From the NCBI GenBank assembly GCA_035079385.1, contig JAVHKY010000029.1:9734001-9798000 (forward strand): a stretch of DNA of 64,000 nt, in the 5' to 3' direction. The stretch is from Aspidiotus rigidus (Eukaryota; Arthropoda; Insecta; Hemiptera; Diaspididae). Below the pieces are notes generated by a model. That model was not told the DNA's origin. It saw nothing but the letters and a program-made list of their open reading frames with translations, and ran no database searches. This document shows, piece after piece, positions 11,341 to 23,190 of the stretch (positions are counted from its first letter, which is position 1; each line of letters begins with the position of its first letter). A program made the position numbers and the translations under genes.

Positions 11341-14300
11341 CGATTATGGTTTGTTCAACTCTAATTCAGCTTTCTTGTCGAGTTCAACTCCACCTACGTT
11401 CCTGCAAGAAAAATTTCACTCCTGATCCTCTTTTTTCTTCTCTAACGAGAATTTTTCCTTCCTATATATTCATTTCTTGCTCAGCCAAATGTAAAGCATT
11501 TTAGCCTCATTATATCGGAATTTTCTCTTTTCGTTCGTTCGTTCGTTCGTTCATTGACGTCACCGGATTTTGTTGAAAAGTTTTCATTATACCTACGCTG
11601 TGTAATCAAACCACGACGCTGTAACCGCTGAGGAACAAGTTGAACAACTTTTAGGAAAACAAAAATATTTTTACAGTTTTGCCAATACTAATATATTTTG
11701 TACTCGCGACCTTTTCATCTTGTACTCGTAACTATCGCGCGAACGAGTATCCCTACACATATAGCTCGAAGCTATATCTACCTATTTTTTCTGGTTAAGT
11801 ATATATAGAAAATGGTAGAAACGGCACCCTCGAGGGAAGCGAATAGTTCTTGATAATATTTTTCTTTTTGATTATTCGACGCCGGATACCTGGGCGAACT
11901 CTTGGCCATTCGCTATCACGAAGATAGCGTCTATATTTGTCTTACATATATATTTTATATGAAAGCATGGAACGCCCTCGCGCGAATGACAAAGAAGAAG
12001 TGCTCCGGAAGGAACGTGCGACGAGAAGAAGGGGTCGAATATCTCACAAATACGAAGTATAGTTTGGAGAAGTATCAATATCGAAAATATCACCCTTATT
12101 TACGGTAAAAAGTAATAATGTCGAAATCTACGATCGGATTAAGCAGAGATTGTCGCGTATGTTTCGACGTGCGATAAAAATCAACCAAAAAGTGAAATTT
12201 AATTTCCAAAACGATTTACTGGTATCTTATCTCTCTCTCTCACACACAAAAAGGAACATTTGAAGCGTCCGTCCTCGACATATTTACCGTAACTTGCGTA
12301 TAAGTGACCTGATTTTAATGTACAGTTCAGTATTTTTTTTACATTGTCATGTACGTGTTCTGCACCTGTTTATGAGTATACGTTTGCCGAGAATAACGAG
12401 CAAACTACATGGCATGGTATTATTAGACGTCATGCGCAGTCATCCTATTCCAGAGAAATCGTTTCCGCTAAATTATGCACGAGGATATTCGTGTAGACCG
12501 AAACTGCCAACACAGAGGATGACTACCAGCGAAATAAATAAACTATTAAACATTAATACGATCGCGTTATAAGCCCTTTTACTTTCACTTGTTGAATTGT
12601 TAGCATTCTGCGGCGTGTCGGTAGGAAGTACTTACATACAATTCTAGGGAAACACTCGTATTATATGGGGTGTATAGACGTGTACTTACGGACAAGTTCT
12701 TCGTTGGGATGTTGTAGTCTGCCTACGTGTAAGCTCTCTACGTAACCACAAAGTACAAGTAAATGGCGTAAATCCGCTCGTTCAATCTTCATAATAATCG
12801 GCTGGCAAATTGTAGACAGAGAGAGGAAAGAAATATTATCCACGTTCCTTTCGTAGAAGAGTGACATTGATGATGGAATGATTGTGGTAATAAAACGTGT
12901 TGCGTTAGAATCTTACGACCTGTAGTACACGAGCTAGGGGCGTGCAATCCGAAATCTAATAAATTCAGTTCTCTATCGGCTTTTAATGTCGTTCACTAAG
13001 TAGCGGCGTGAAGGAATTCTTGCTTAACTCATTGAAAAGTGAATTAAAAACGCGGTAATTATGCGAATACAAGCGCCGTTCGATGATACTAAGCACCCAC
13101 GTGGAAAGAATTTGACTCATTCCCGCGCTTAACTTATTAATTTATTCTCTAGAAAGTAGGGGTTGAAATAGGCAACATCAACTCGCGACAGCATTCTTTA
13201 CACAGACTAAGAAAGTAACCTGGTTGTCCTTAATATGTTTATCTGTATATTTCATACAAAAAAGCTCACACCTGTGTCTGAGAACATGGACATGAAAATG
13301 AAAGAGATCTTTTCCTCAATTTCAGGTTTTGAGGAACTTGACTTTAAAAGTAATGAGTCGGCGCATTTTTGACAGTATACTAAATTGGCAGACGGCAATT
13401 GAGATCGAAATAGAGTTGCCGGCGCCTCGTGTCGGCAATAAATTATGTTCATAAAGCATATAATATGGCTCTCGAAACTTCAATTATTGTAAAGCAACAA
13501 CAGCTGCTTGAAAAATACGATAAACACATCGAAGAAGAGAAACTTAGACTTAGACAGACATGGAAATGACAAAATGAGGCTTCATGTGCCCCGATAGAGG
13601 GATACTGGACAAAATATGGTCCGAGCGACTGTCCACTGATGACCAGTAATCAATATTTTGAATTCTGATCAATAGCCTAAATAAGTTCATAATTCTTATC
13701 GGACATAAATTCACCAACTAACTAAGAATTACCCACATGACCCCATATAAGTATGAAATCCGAATTACCAAGTCGAGCACATCGCTTTGATAAATTGACA
13801 GAATGGGATCCAAAAATGGATTCAGTTTTTTAATAAAGAAAAGTCATCTACCTTCCGACACAGAAATCCTCTTACTACTAAACGAAAAAATAATACAACA
13901 AAAATTCTCGGCCTCAATTTCAACTAGACGCAGACTTGGACACCACACATCGTAGCCAAAAATGTCCTCGAATATCTTCCACATCCTAGCACAATCGTAG
14001 CTTGTTCACAATTCGCGCGCCTCTGGTACAAGTCCCTAAGATGGAAGACTTGTCCATTCTGAAATGCGCAACAGGTCCTGTAACAAAGTCCACCATGAGG
14101 GCGAGAAGCCTAATCTCCCGAATCGGAAGTAAGACTGGCTCAGAGGGGAACTTGGGAAGACACTATTTCCGCGACGTGGATCACGTTACGAGCGGATCAC
14201 CGATCTGAACTGACGCGTTTCCACAGGAGAGAGACTATCTCTCACGTAGTGGAGACTGAGGCTGGGACAGCACCCACATACGAGTCAATCGAAAGAGTTC

Positions 14301-14630
14301 AAATTTAAAACATAGAGAAGTACAAATACTAAGAACAATTACAACTTACGTACTGAGATCAACTGGTAAGAATCGACATCTAGATAATTTTTCACGCTTC
14401 AATTTTAGAACGAATTGTGATTGTCAGAACTTACCTGTAAAATACAAAAGAAGAAAAAAATTAGTTGACATAGATTACGAAACACAAAATCATCCCTAAG
14501 AAGACGTAATAGTAAATTTCAAGAGAATACAGACGATGGGATTCCAATTTCACATCGGATACGAGAAATTATGTCAAGTTTTGAAATAGCTTGTACTTTT
14601 GTAGAATGCAATCAACCAGCGCTAGGATTG
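11341..14630. other. No recognisable gene; TTCG microsatellite
   Basis: Holds a (TTCG)n run at about 11531-11552 and short open frames without recognisable similarity. No intron-exon structure or RNA gene was seen. Confidence 0.4.
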
Positions 14631-14638
14631 ATAATGTT

Positions 14639-14695
14639 GTCCATACGGACGGGTCCAAATCGGAATTCAGGACCGGATATGCAGTCTTCATTTAG
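14639..14695 (+). pseudogene. Possible RNase H fragment of a non-LTR element
   Basis: The frame reads VHTDGSKSEFRTGYAVFI and then a stop. TDGSKS followed by a G-x-AVxI strand is the start of the RNase H domain in Jockey- and I-type retrotransposons, with the catalytic Asp in place. The following 600 bp (to about 15306) could be the decayed rest of the domain but shows no further clear motif. Short match. Confidence 0.4.
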
Positions 14696-14699
14696 GGTA

Positions 14700-15337
14700 A
14701 CATCTCATCCTTCGGCATGAGAAACTCGGCTTCCATATCACCTGCCTCTACCTTCTCACCTGCTCCTCTCCTCCCTGTTACATCTGAATCACTCTCATCC
14801 TCACTTCCTCTCCGAGACCCTAATTTTACCAATCTCACATACGACACAGTGGACCTTACGGCAAAGCAGTCACCGTGTTCACCTTCCTTAACTGATCCCT
14901 CTCCCTCGTATGATCTCAAATACTGTTGGTGCTCCCTTGACCTCTCTTTCTGGAATGATTTCTAGTCCTCATCATCCTCCAATAAGCTCCGATTTATTGA
15001 AAAATCGTCGATTTCTTGGTCTACTTCAAGCGAAAACAAGTCATCATATCTCGTCTCAGAATAGACCAGACCGGTCGTACCCACCCATCCCTTTCTACAT
15101 CTCTTACCTCCTTCGTGCTTATTTTGCAATGCAAACGATCTATCCGTTTATGGTTTCTTTTTACTCTTGAAAATATCCGGCTTCCGCACGTTGTCTCTCC
15201 CTGCGTCACAAATTCCCTCCTAAACAATCGTGACAAAATCATAAACAGGATTAACTTCCTTTCCCCATTTCTACAGCACGAACGAAATGATATTCAACCA
15301 CATTGACCCCACTCTGCCCACACCGAGCCCATAACCT
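14700..15337. other. No recognisable gene
   Basis: C- and T-rich plus strand with overlapping short frames; possibly a decayed continuation of the RNase H fragment before it. Nothing firm. Confidence 0.3.
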
Positions 15338-15342
15338 TCATA

Positions 15343-16296
15343 CAGGGTGTCTACTGAAAGAACATTCTGAAAATACTTGACTTTTGCTTGACTTGTACGT
15401 GACGTCATGACAACTTGAACGCGCTGCAAATTTTCAAGGAAGCCGTCGTTTTTCCAAGTCCACTACGTATCATATAAAGCGTGGAGGCTGAAAATCTTCC
15501 AATTCCCCCACCCCTATCATATACAGCTCGAGAGTCGAAATTTTTTCAAGTCCTCCTCCTATCATATAAAGCTTAGAGGCTGAAATTTTTTCACGACTTG
15601 CCCCCCATCAATCATATATAGCTCAGAAAATGAAACTTCTCCAAGCCCTATTATAATACAACTGGAGAGTCGACATTTTTCCAAGTCCCCCTTCTATCAT
15701 ATATAGCTTAAGAGAGGAAATTTTTGTAAGTCCCCCTCCTGTTATATATAGCTCGAGAATCGTAAATTTCCCAAGTCCTCCTCTTATTATATAAAGCTTG
15801 GAGGATGAAATTCTCCCCCCCTATAGCTCAGAGGCTGAAACTTTTCTAAGCTCCTATCATATATAGCTCGAGAAAGGAAATTTTTGTAAGTCCCCCTCCT
15901 GTCATACATATATAGCTCGAGAGTGGGAATTTTTCAACCCCCCTATTATATATAGCTCAGAAGCAGAAACTTTCTCAAGTCCCCCACCTATCATATAAGC
16001 CTTGGGGGCTGAAATTTTTTCAAGTTTCGAAAATAATAATGTAACAATTTGAATGCGCTTGCGCTGGCACTCCTTTTCTGTGAACACCCCCCAACAAGAG
16101 AGATACCGGGTTTTCCACTAAGAAATCAAATTGAGTGAAAATACTATGATTTTTTTTTTTCTAATTTGTAGTCGTTTCCATCATTTTTGCTTGACCTTTA
16201 ATAAAAATACTTGACTCTCACATGTTTACTTGTCCTTTTATCAAATATCTGACTTTTACTTGATTTACTTGACTTACTTGACCGATAGACACCCTG
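15343..16296. mobile_element. 954-bp non-autonomous element, CAGGGTGTC ends, 5-bp target duplication
   Basis: Left end CAGGGTGTCTACTGAAAG, right end ACTTGACCGATAGACACCCTG, flanked by TCATA at 15338-15342 and 16297-16301. Terminal and subterminal sequence match the element at 9592-11215 (TACTTGAC repeats), but the core differs: about ten copies of a ~60-bp unit built on CCTCCTATCATATATAGCTC and GAAATTTTTxCAAGTC. No coding capacity. Confidence 0.8.
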
Positions 16297-16429
16297 TCAT
16301 AGTAATTTCACGGCCGGTAATTATTAAAAAAATTTAGATGCCACTCCAAATTTTAAAATGGCAGCGGGAATGCTGCAAGTTCCGTGCCTCGTCGTAAGGG
16401 AGGTATCTAAAATTAGGAGTCAGACGCTA

Positions 16430-17150
16430 TTGCTCTAACTTTTTTGAAAGTCTAAATTTTTCCTAGTCCCCCTTCCATGAATTTAATCGAGTCTTCACAA
16501 CTACGTGCCATTTTTATAGGTAGATTGAAGGGGAGCACCAAATTTATTTCCTCTTCTATCATGTATAGCTTGAAGTAGCAATTTGTCCAAGTCCCACTTC
16601 CATATTTTGACAGTTTTTTGGGAAGCCGTGTTTCTGAAATCCCCCAGGGCACTTCCGCTACATCATAATTGCATACTTGTTTGCCTAATCCTTATCGTGA
16701 TGGTACTTCGTTTACATTGGTCTTATGGCAGGGGAATGGATATGCTATTATTGCATATTCAATTTCCCTGCTTCAACACAAATGTAAAGCAGGTACCATT
16801 ACGATAAGAATCAGGCGAAAGAGTATGCAATATGATATAGGGGAAGTGCCGTGTAGCTCGGAGGTCGACATTTTTCCAAGTCCCCCTCCTATTACGTATA
16901 ACTTGAAGGAAGAAATTTTTCCGAGTTCATCCTCTATTATGAATGGCTCGTAAGTGGAAATTTTTTCTCAAGTCTCCCCCTCCTCTCATATAGAGCTGGG
17001 AACCCTTATAATGTGGCTTGGAGATCGAAATTTTTCCAAGTTCTGTAACCTTGGGTTGATGACGTCATCATGCTCAGACGCGCTCGCTGACGCGAATATT
17101 AACTCAAGATGCCCTCTAACAAGGGATAGTGGGTTCCGCGCTAGAAAAAA
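16430..17150. repeat. Degenerate copies of the 15.4-16.0 kb core unit
   Basis: Repeated AAATTTTTCCAAGTCCCCCT and ATCATGTATAGCTTG motifs as in the 15343-16296 element, plus a GATGACGTCATCATG at 17058, without terminal CAGGGTGTC sequences. A remnant of the same or a related family. Confidence 0.6.
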
Positions 17151-17640
17151 AAGGCCTTATCAAGAACACGACTTTTAATATCAAAACGAGCTTCCTCTTT
17201 CACAATTATGATGATCTAGAATTACATCAACTTTTTGTGTGAGACTCAGAGGGTGCCCCTGTCATTTCATCACTACAATGAATTTCTTTGACTTTTCCAG
17301 GTTTTTCAGACAGGTGATTTTGATTCTGCTCTTCTGAAAACTTCATTTGTGCGTGATTTCAATATTTGTTTTATTCAAGAGATTTCCTCCCAGAATTTAC
17401 CGAATTCCTTACCTTTTTCTAGTTTTCAAGCTTCATCAGAAAATAGCCATTTCTTTTAAACATCAAAATACAACTCATTCAGAATTCAGACAGGAAGCAA
17501 ACAAGTTCAGCACGAAATTTACGGAGGGAAAAGAGGTTTTTCTTCAAACTATCTAAAGGGATCCTTATGATAGTGGAATCACACTTACATCACTTCAATT
17601 ATGATGCTGGATAGACAACGGTCATCTCGAACCACAAATG
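17151..17640. other. No recognisable gene
   Basis: AT-rich, nothing diagnostic on either strand. Confidence 0.4.
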
Positions 17641-17774
17641 TGACCTGCGATGAGAAAAGGATGCTCATTGCCTATTGGCGCAGAAACACCACTTCCCTCT
17701 GTTTGGACACCTAATCAGAGAGAAATGGTGTTCCTGTCAGTGGGCAATGAGCATCCTTTTCTCATCGCAGGTCA
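17641..17774. repeat. 134-bp hairpin with perfect 32-bp arms
   Basis: Arms 17641-17672 (starting TGACCTGCGATGAGAAAAGG) and 17743-17774 are exact reverse complements. Further in, AACACCACTTCCCTCTG pairs with CAGAGAGAAATGGTGTT at 15 of 17 positions. The remaining loop is about 14 bases. A small foldback MITE or a precursor of a small RNA would both fit; no clear target duplication is seen. Confidence 0.8.
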
Positions 17775-20025
17775 TAAATTTAAAAGTAATTCCTTCTTCA
17801 GTGATTTTGGTCTGAGGAATTACATATACGATCACATATAACACGTGTACTGATCTCTTGGCACAACAGGTAGAACAAGAAATATTTCAACCAGAAATTC
17901 ATTTTCTCTCAAATAACTCGAAGGTACGTCATGAGTGACGTCTCCAGGCAGAAAACGCCAGGGTCCTTTCTTTCACAAAATTCTTTTATTTCGAGCTGAG
18001 ATAATTGTATACTTTGGGAAGATACTTATTATGCTCCTTCTTGCGAGAGTATATTTGAATAAGTATTAAATTTTCGAACAGCTGGGCACGAGACTGACTG
18101 AAAATATTCGAGCCACTGTTATTCCTCGCACATTTAGAATCAAATGAGACTCGAAATCTTTCCTCAAAACCGCCTTCTGATGATCTGTAAAATACTCGCA
18201 ATTGATATCTTCCAGTTAGTGAGATGAAACTGGGCGCTGTTCCATCATCCGCTTATCTAAGAGCACACATTTTTCCGCTGAAACGCACCTCCACGATATT
18301 AAAAATGCTGCATTATGTAAACGACAAAAAATATAAGTTATTTTTCTCTCGGATTCCGAACACCCAAGACGTTTAGGTAGACTATTATTTCTGCAAAGAG
18401 AGTAATAAAAGGTACTGTATTCCACCGGTGTCGTTTCTGATATAAAAAACGCCAATCGTCATCCGGCCTACTCGATATTAAAAGCAGAAAAATCTAATGC
18501 AATCCTCGTCTCATCTCATTAGCAAAATATTCGATGTGTTTCAAAATCAAAACTCACGCAGTCTAGACTACCACCCTCGGTAAGCCGTGATTAGCAAAAT
18601 TCCCAACGTTCCAAATTATACTTTCGGCTCCAGTTTCACAATCCTATAATCAGGCGTAGACATTCACGGAGCTGCTACTTTTTGCAGTCTTTGTTCATTA
18701 CTAACATCCTTTCATCTCGCGTCGAGAACGCGTTAGTGTACATAACTAAGACAATTAAAGATGAGGAAAATGGGTATTTTCATGCGGAATTCTCTACCGC
18801 CATCGTTTTCCTTCTCGGAATGTTATTTTTTGTACTCATCTCTACCATTGTTCTGGTATCGTCATCCTTAATTCGCCTCTCTTAAAACGTAATTAAAAAG
18901 AACGCCGTAAATGTCGGCAACATTAATTATTCACAACGGTCTAACAGTTCAGAAAACAATTTCTGTCACCGTCGTAATTTTTTGTAATAGAGTGGCTATT
19001 ACCGTTCTTGTAATTTGAAAAAATGCTACAGTAGTACATTGTAGGTATTTCCAGGGGCGCGAGAGCGTCGTAAACTGACGTTGAACTACCTATCCTATAA
19101 TTTGCGCAATTTTTCTTCGGTTAATATTTGTATAAGGAACACGCGAAGGAGAAGTAGTATTATGTACAGTGCAGTGCCATCCTATATATTGCAGGCGTTT
19201 GCTGTTCAAAATATGGAGCCATAAAAGGATGCGAACGTGCTGAAGGTGTTATTCGTCGTAAATGAATTCTAAAGGCGAAAAAATATTCGTAACTATGAGC
19301 AATACGGTAAGCTTTATCATTCTACCTTACAGTCGTGACACCTGAGGTCCACGCTGCCGTAACCCGATGCGTTATATCGTCGTACTCGAGCATACTCGTA
19401 TGTTGTTAAAAAACGGAGGAAAAAAAGTCACACATAGGTTTTACCGTTACGTGCTTTGCACGCGCCACTCTAAAAACGATGAAGAAATGGGATATATATC
19501 GCACTTTTTGTTATTAAATAGAGCCCATTTGACAGAATTATGGGACAAATCCAGACGAATCAGATTACAGATGCAATCTCTTGCGTAGGAGGCGGCGGCG
19601 CGCGCGAGCTATCTTTATGAAGAAAAATTTGTTCACTCTCAATATCGACTCGCACCTCGCGCATGAAAGTTGTTGAACATTGAACGTTTGCAGAAGTGAA
19701 AAGCTTCAAACTAATAACGATGTACACGAAATATCACGCGGAATTCACACCACGTGGTCGTTAGGTCGCAAACTAGCCAAATCTTATCCATAAAGAACCA
19801 ATAGAAGCAGTAGAAGAAGACAATCGATCGAACTAATCTGAGAGGTTGGAAGGAGGGCAAGAAGGCTGTACCCTAGTTCAGAACTTGGAAAAAGTTATAT
19901 GTAGTTCCATGAACGCAGCTAACTGAGAGAAGCAGCGAATACAAATATATTAATGGCGTCATATGATCGTGTCCAGTATGAGACAAAAAATATGATCTTT
20001 ATCTTTTGCAGTATGAAAAACTTGA
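17775..20025. other. No recognisable gene
   Basis: AT-rich intergenic sequence with short, unremarkable open frames. The last part (20026-20110) carries a poly-C run and a piece of the AAGTCCCCC repeat family. Confidence 0.4.
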
Positions 20026-20139
20026 AATTTCCCCCTCATCTCATTAACTAAATGTATGGTTAGAATTTTTCAAGTCCCCCCCCCCCCCCCCCCTCTTCAA
20101 AGACAGTAAATTGTCGAATTTGTTTCAAGTATTCCTCTC

Positions 20140-21480
20140 GGCAAGTTATTTGACAACGCGATTGGAGGACTGTTGAGGACGGTTCCCGAGCTGGACACGC
20201 TGTACTTCAGATGCGTCAACAGGCTGGAGGAGAAGCGCCAAAGCTGTCAACCTCGACATGAAGAATTATTTTGGGATATTGCAAGCCACCTGTAGTGCGC
20301 AGACGGACATTGGCTCAGGGAGAAGAAAGGTAACATGTGGTATCCCTCGGCATTCTGCTTCAGGTCCTACATAGTGGAACATCGCAATCAACGGCCTATT
20401 TCAGACAAGACCGCTACCAGGGGTGCGACTCATATGCTCCGCAACGACACGCTCATGGTTGGCCTTGAGTGGAGAAAGAAGCCCAAGGTGAACCAAGCCT
20501 CGGAGACTGTGACCTGTTGGATCGAATCGGACGACTTAAGCTTAAAAGCAGACTGACAAGAAGGAGGCCGCTCTACTTAAGACCCGTTGAAAGTTTAATC
20601 GACCCAGAAGACACTTAAGTACCTGGGTCTTTAGTAAGCTCGGCATCCGCTACCATTTTGAGAGGGCGGCGAAGTGATCATCCAGGGTGGTGACACGTTT
20701 GTCCTATCCCACGCTGAACCATGGAGGACCAAGAGAATCCAGAGGAAGATTGCTGATGAGCGAAGTAATTTCATTCCTCTTATATGAATTTCTTTGGCGG
20801 GGCGACTTCATAGAGATTTCATACGGGAAAAAATCCAATTAACGAAGAGCTGCGTATAGGTGGGTGACTGCCTACCGCACAGTGTCCATGGACGTCAACT
20901 GATGTGCTTGCAGAAGAGCAGTGGCGATGTTCGAGGGAAAGAAAAAGAAAAGGACATCCAAGCCTTATGGTTTAAGCCACGTGGAAAAATTGACGCCTAT
21001 CAGTCATTCAAGACACCCGTAACTACGGGGCGAGTGCCAAATGGTGGCAATGCTCCATAGAAAAATTTTAGTACCTCGATTCTTAACCGCATACTTCAAT
21101 ACACAATTTGATGTCACTGAAGAACCGGTACTCCTACGTATTTCATTTCAACTCCCAAATTGCCTCCCCCCCCCCCCACAAAAATTGCTAATTACAGGCC
21201 TGGACGAATGGATGGACCCAGACCACTGCCAATTGGATTTTCATTTCACACACATGATGAGTGTTCTTGGGTGCTTCAACAGTACCTCAAGAAAATGGGG
21301 AGCGTCGAGCAGCAGACGTGTTCATGCTGTGATCAAGAGCGGGATGATGGATCACTGCACACCATCTTCGAGTATTAGGCGTGCAGACGTGAGCAGGGTG
21401 AGCTAAATGGGGGGTCTCTTCATGAGATCACGGAAGGTAAGAAGCTCACATCGAGTAATCTAGTTCCTGGCGTACCAAGA
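20140..21480 (+). pseudogene. R1-clade non-LTR retrotransposon fragment, copy A, heavily decayed
   Basis: Several frames align in order with the better copy at 49345-53289. VNQASETVTCWIESDDLSL and KTLKYLGL correspond to VNRALQEVTRWIESAGLEL and KQMKYLGI there; VTAYRTVSMDV corresponds to VSAYRTVSTEA; LDFHFTHMMSVLGCF and CSCCDQERDDGSLHTI correspond to LNFHLTQVLSGHGCF and CSHCEQGRNDGSQYTL. The last pair is the C-terminal zinc-knuckle region typical of R1-clade proteins. Many frameshifts and stops; the catalytic box is not found. The start is approximate. Confidence 0.7.
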
Positions 21481-21779
21481 ATAATGCATCTAAATTTACC
21501 ACTACGGTGATGAAGGAGAAAATGAACTCAGAATGCGCGCGACAGATGCTTGACCTCTCATATCCATGAGTACCATACCTACGCTGCTGTATCAGCACCA
21601 CCATACACCGGGCGCTCAAGAGAAAGCGTCCAAAAAAATCAATCAGGAGAGTGGCTTCTAGAATGGTCAAGAGACAAAAAGATTAGGAATGCCGTTGCAA
21701 GTTTTGCAACGGCGAGGAGGGAAACCGCAAGATCCGTATTCCACTGCGGAAGGTCTTTCAAAAAGTGGAACATATAGAA

Positions 21780-23190
21780 AATCCCATCATAATAGTTCGA
21801 GATCAAAATTTTTCCAAGTCCCCCCCCTCTCCGTGACGTCATCAACTTCGTGACATCATGAGCAGTAGTTGGCGAGTCCCTTGAGAACTGTTCTAAAAAA
21901 CAACCAAAAATGACCAAAATCGACCATATATGACCAAAAACGACCAAAATTGGTCGTTTTTTTGTGGTTGTTTTTTGTCAAAACTGGTCAAAATTGATTG
22001 TTTTTGTGGTCGATTATGGTTAAAATTGGTTGAAATTGGTCGTTTTCGTCCATTTTATTAAAAGTAGGTAGTTTTTGGGAACAGTTCTCGAGGAGGCCAC
22101 CAACTACTGCCATGAACCTTGTGACGTCATCAACCTTGGCGCGTTTGTGGAAGAAAATTTCCTCAAACTACCCCCCAAGAATAGGGATTTATTCTAGGTA
22201 CCCCTCCTATCATACACAGCTCAAGAGTCCAAAATTTCTCTAACACCCCCCCCCCCTCTCTCTCTCTCTATATCTCTCCCTCCGTGACGTCATCAACTTT
22301 GTGACGTCATTTACCTTATGATGTCTTGAGTAGTAGTTGGTGGGCCCCTTGATAAGAGAATATGTCCGGCACTGCTGTCCAAAATTTGAAGAAAGAGTCA
22401 AATAAATAAATAAATGAATAAATAAATAAATAAATAATTACTTAAAAATATTGGTTGTTTTACTGGTCAATTTTGGTTAAAATTGGTTGAAATTGATTGT
22501 TTTTGTCAATTTTATTAAGAATAGGTTGTTTCTTGTGACGTCATCAACCTTTGCGCATTTGCGGAAGAAAATTTCCTGAAACTACCCCCAACAATAGGGA
22601 TTTTTTCTAAATACCCTTCCTATCATATACAGCTTAAGAGTCGAAATTTCTCTAACCCCTCCCCCCTCTCTCTCCGTGACATCATCAACCTTGTGCCGTC
22701 ATCTACCTTATGACGTCATGAGTAGTAGTTGGTGAGTCCCTTGAGAACTGTTCTAAAAACAATCAAAAATGACCAAAATTGACCATATATGACCGAAAAC
22801 GACCAATTTGTGGTCGTTTTTTTGTCAAAATTGGTTGTTTTTGTGGTCAATTTTGGTTGAAATTGGTTGTTTTGGTCGATTTTATTAAAAATAGATTGTT
22901 TTTGGGAACAGTTTTCAAGGGGCCCACCAACTAATGTTATGAACCTTGTGACATCATCAACCTTTGCAGGTTTGCGGAAAAAAATTTCCTGAAACTACCC
23001 CCAACAACAGGGATTTTTTCTAAATACCCCTCCTATCATAATTATACAGCTCAAGAATCGAAATTTCTCCAAGTCCCCCCCCCCCCTCCATGACATCATC
23101 AAGTTTGGACCGTTCGGGCCGGGGCTCGCGGACAAAAATTTCTTGAAAGTACCCCCAACAAAAGGATAGCAGGTTCCCCGCTAAAAAAAA
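21780..23190. repeat. Tandem repeat (~413-420 bp units) with long internal hairpins
   Basis: Three full units and a partial one, marked by CCTATCATATACAGCT near 22200, 22618 and 23030, by CCGTGACGTCATCAA, and by inverted arms AGTAGTTGGxGxGxCCCTTG and its complement about 245 bp apart (21864-21893 with 22078-22108; 22721-22750 with 22903-22932). Between the arms lie runs of GACCAAAA and GGTCGTTTT that also pair. An (AAAT)n microsatellite interrupts the middle unit at about 22398-22436. Related by CRE and AAGTCCCC motifs to the elements at 9.6 and 15.3 kb. Confidence 0.7.

Noticed and set aside
12294..12572. 92-codon frame
   Set aside because: No motif, no splice context, AT-rich flanks; indistinguishable from chance.
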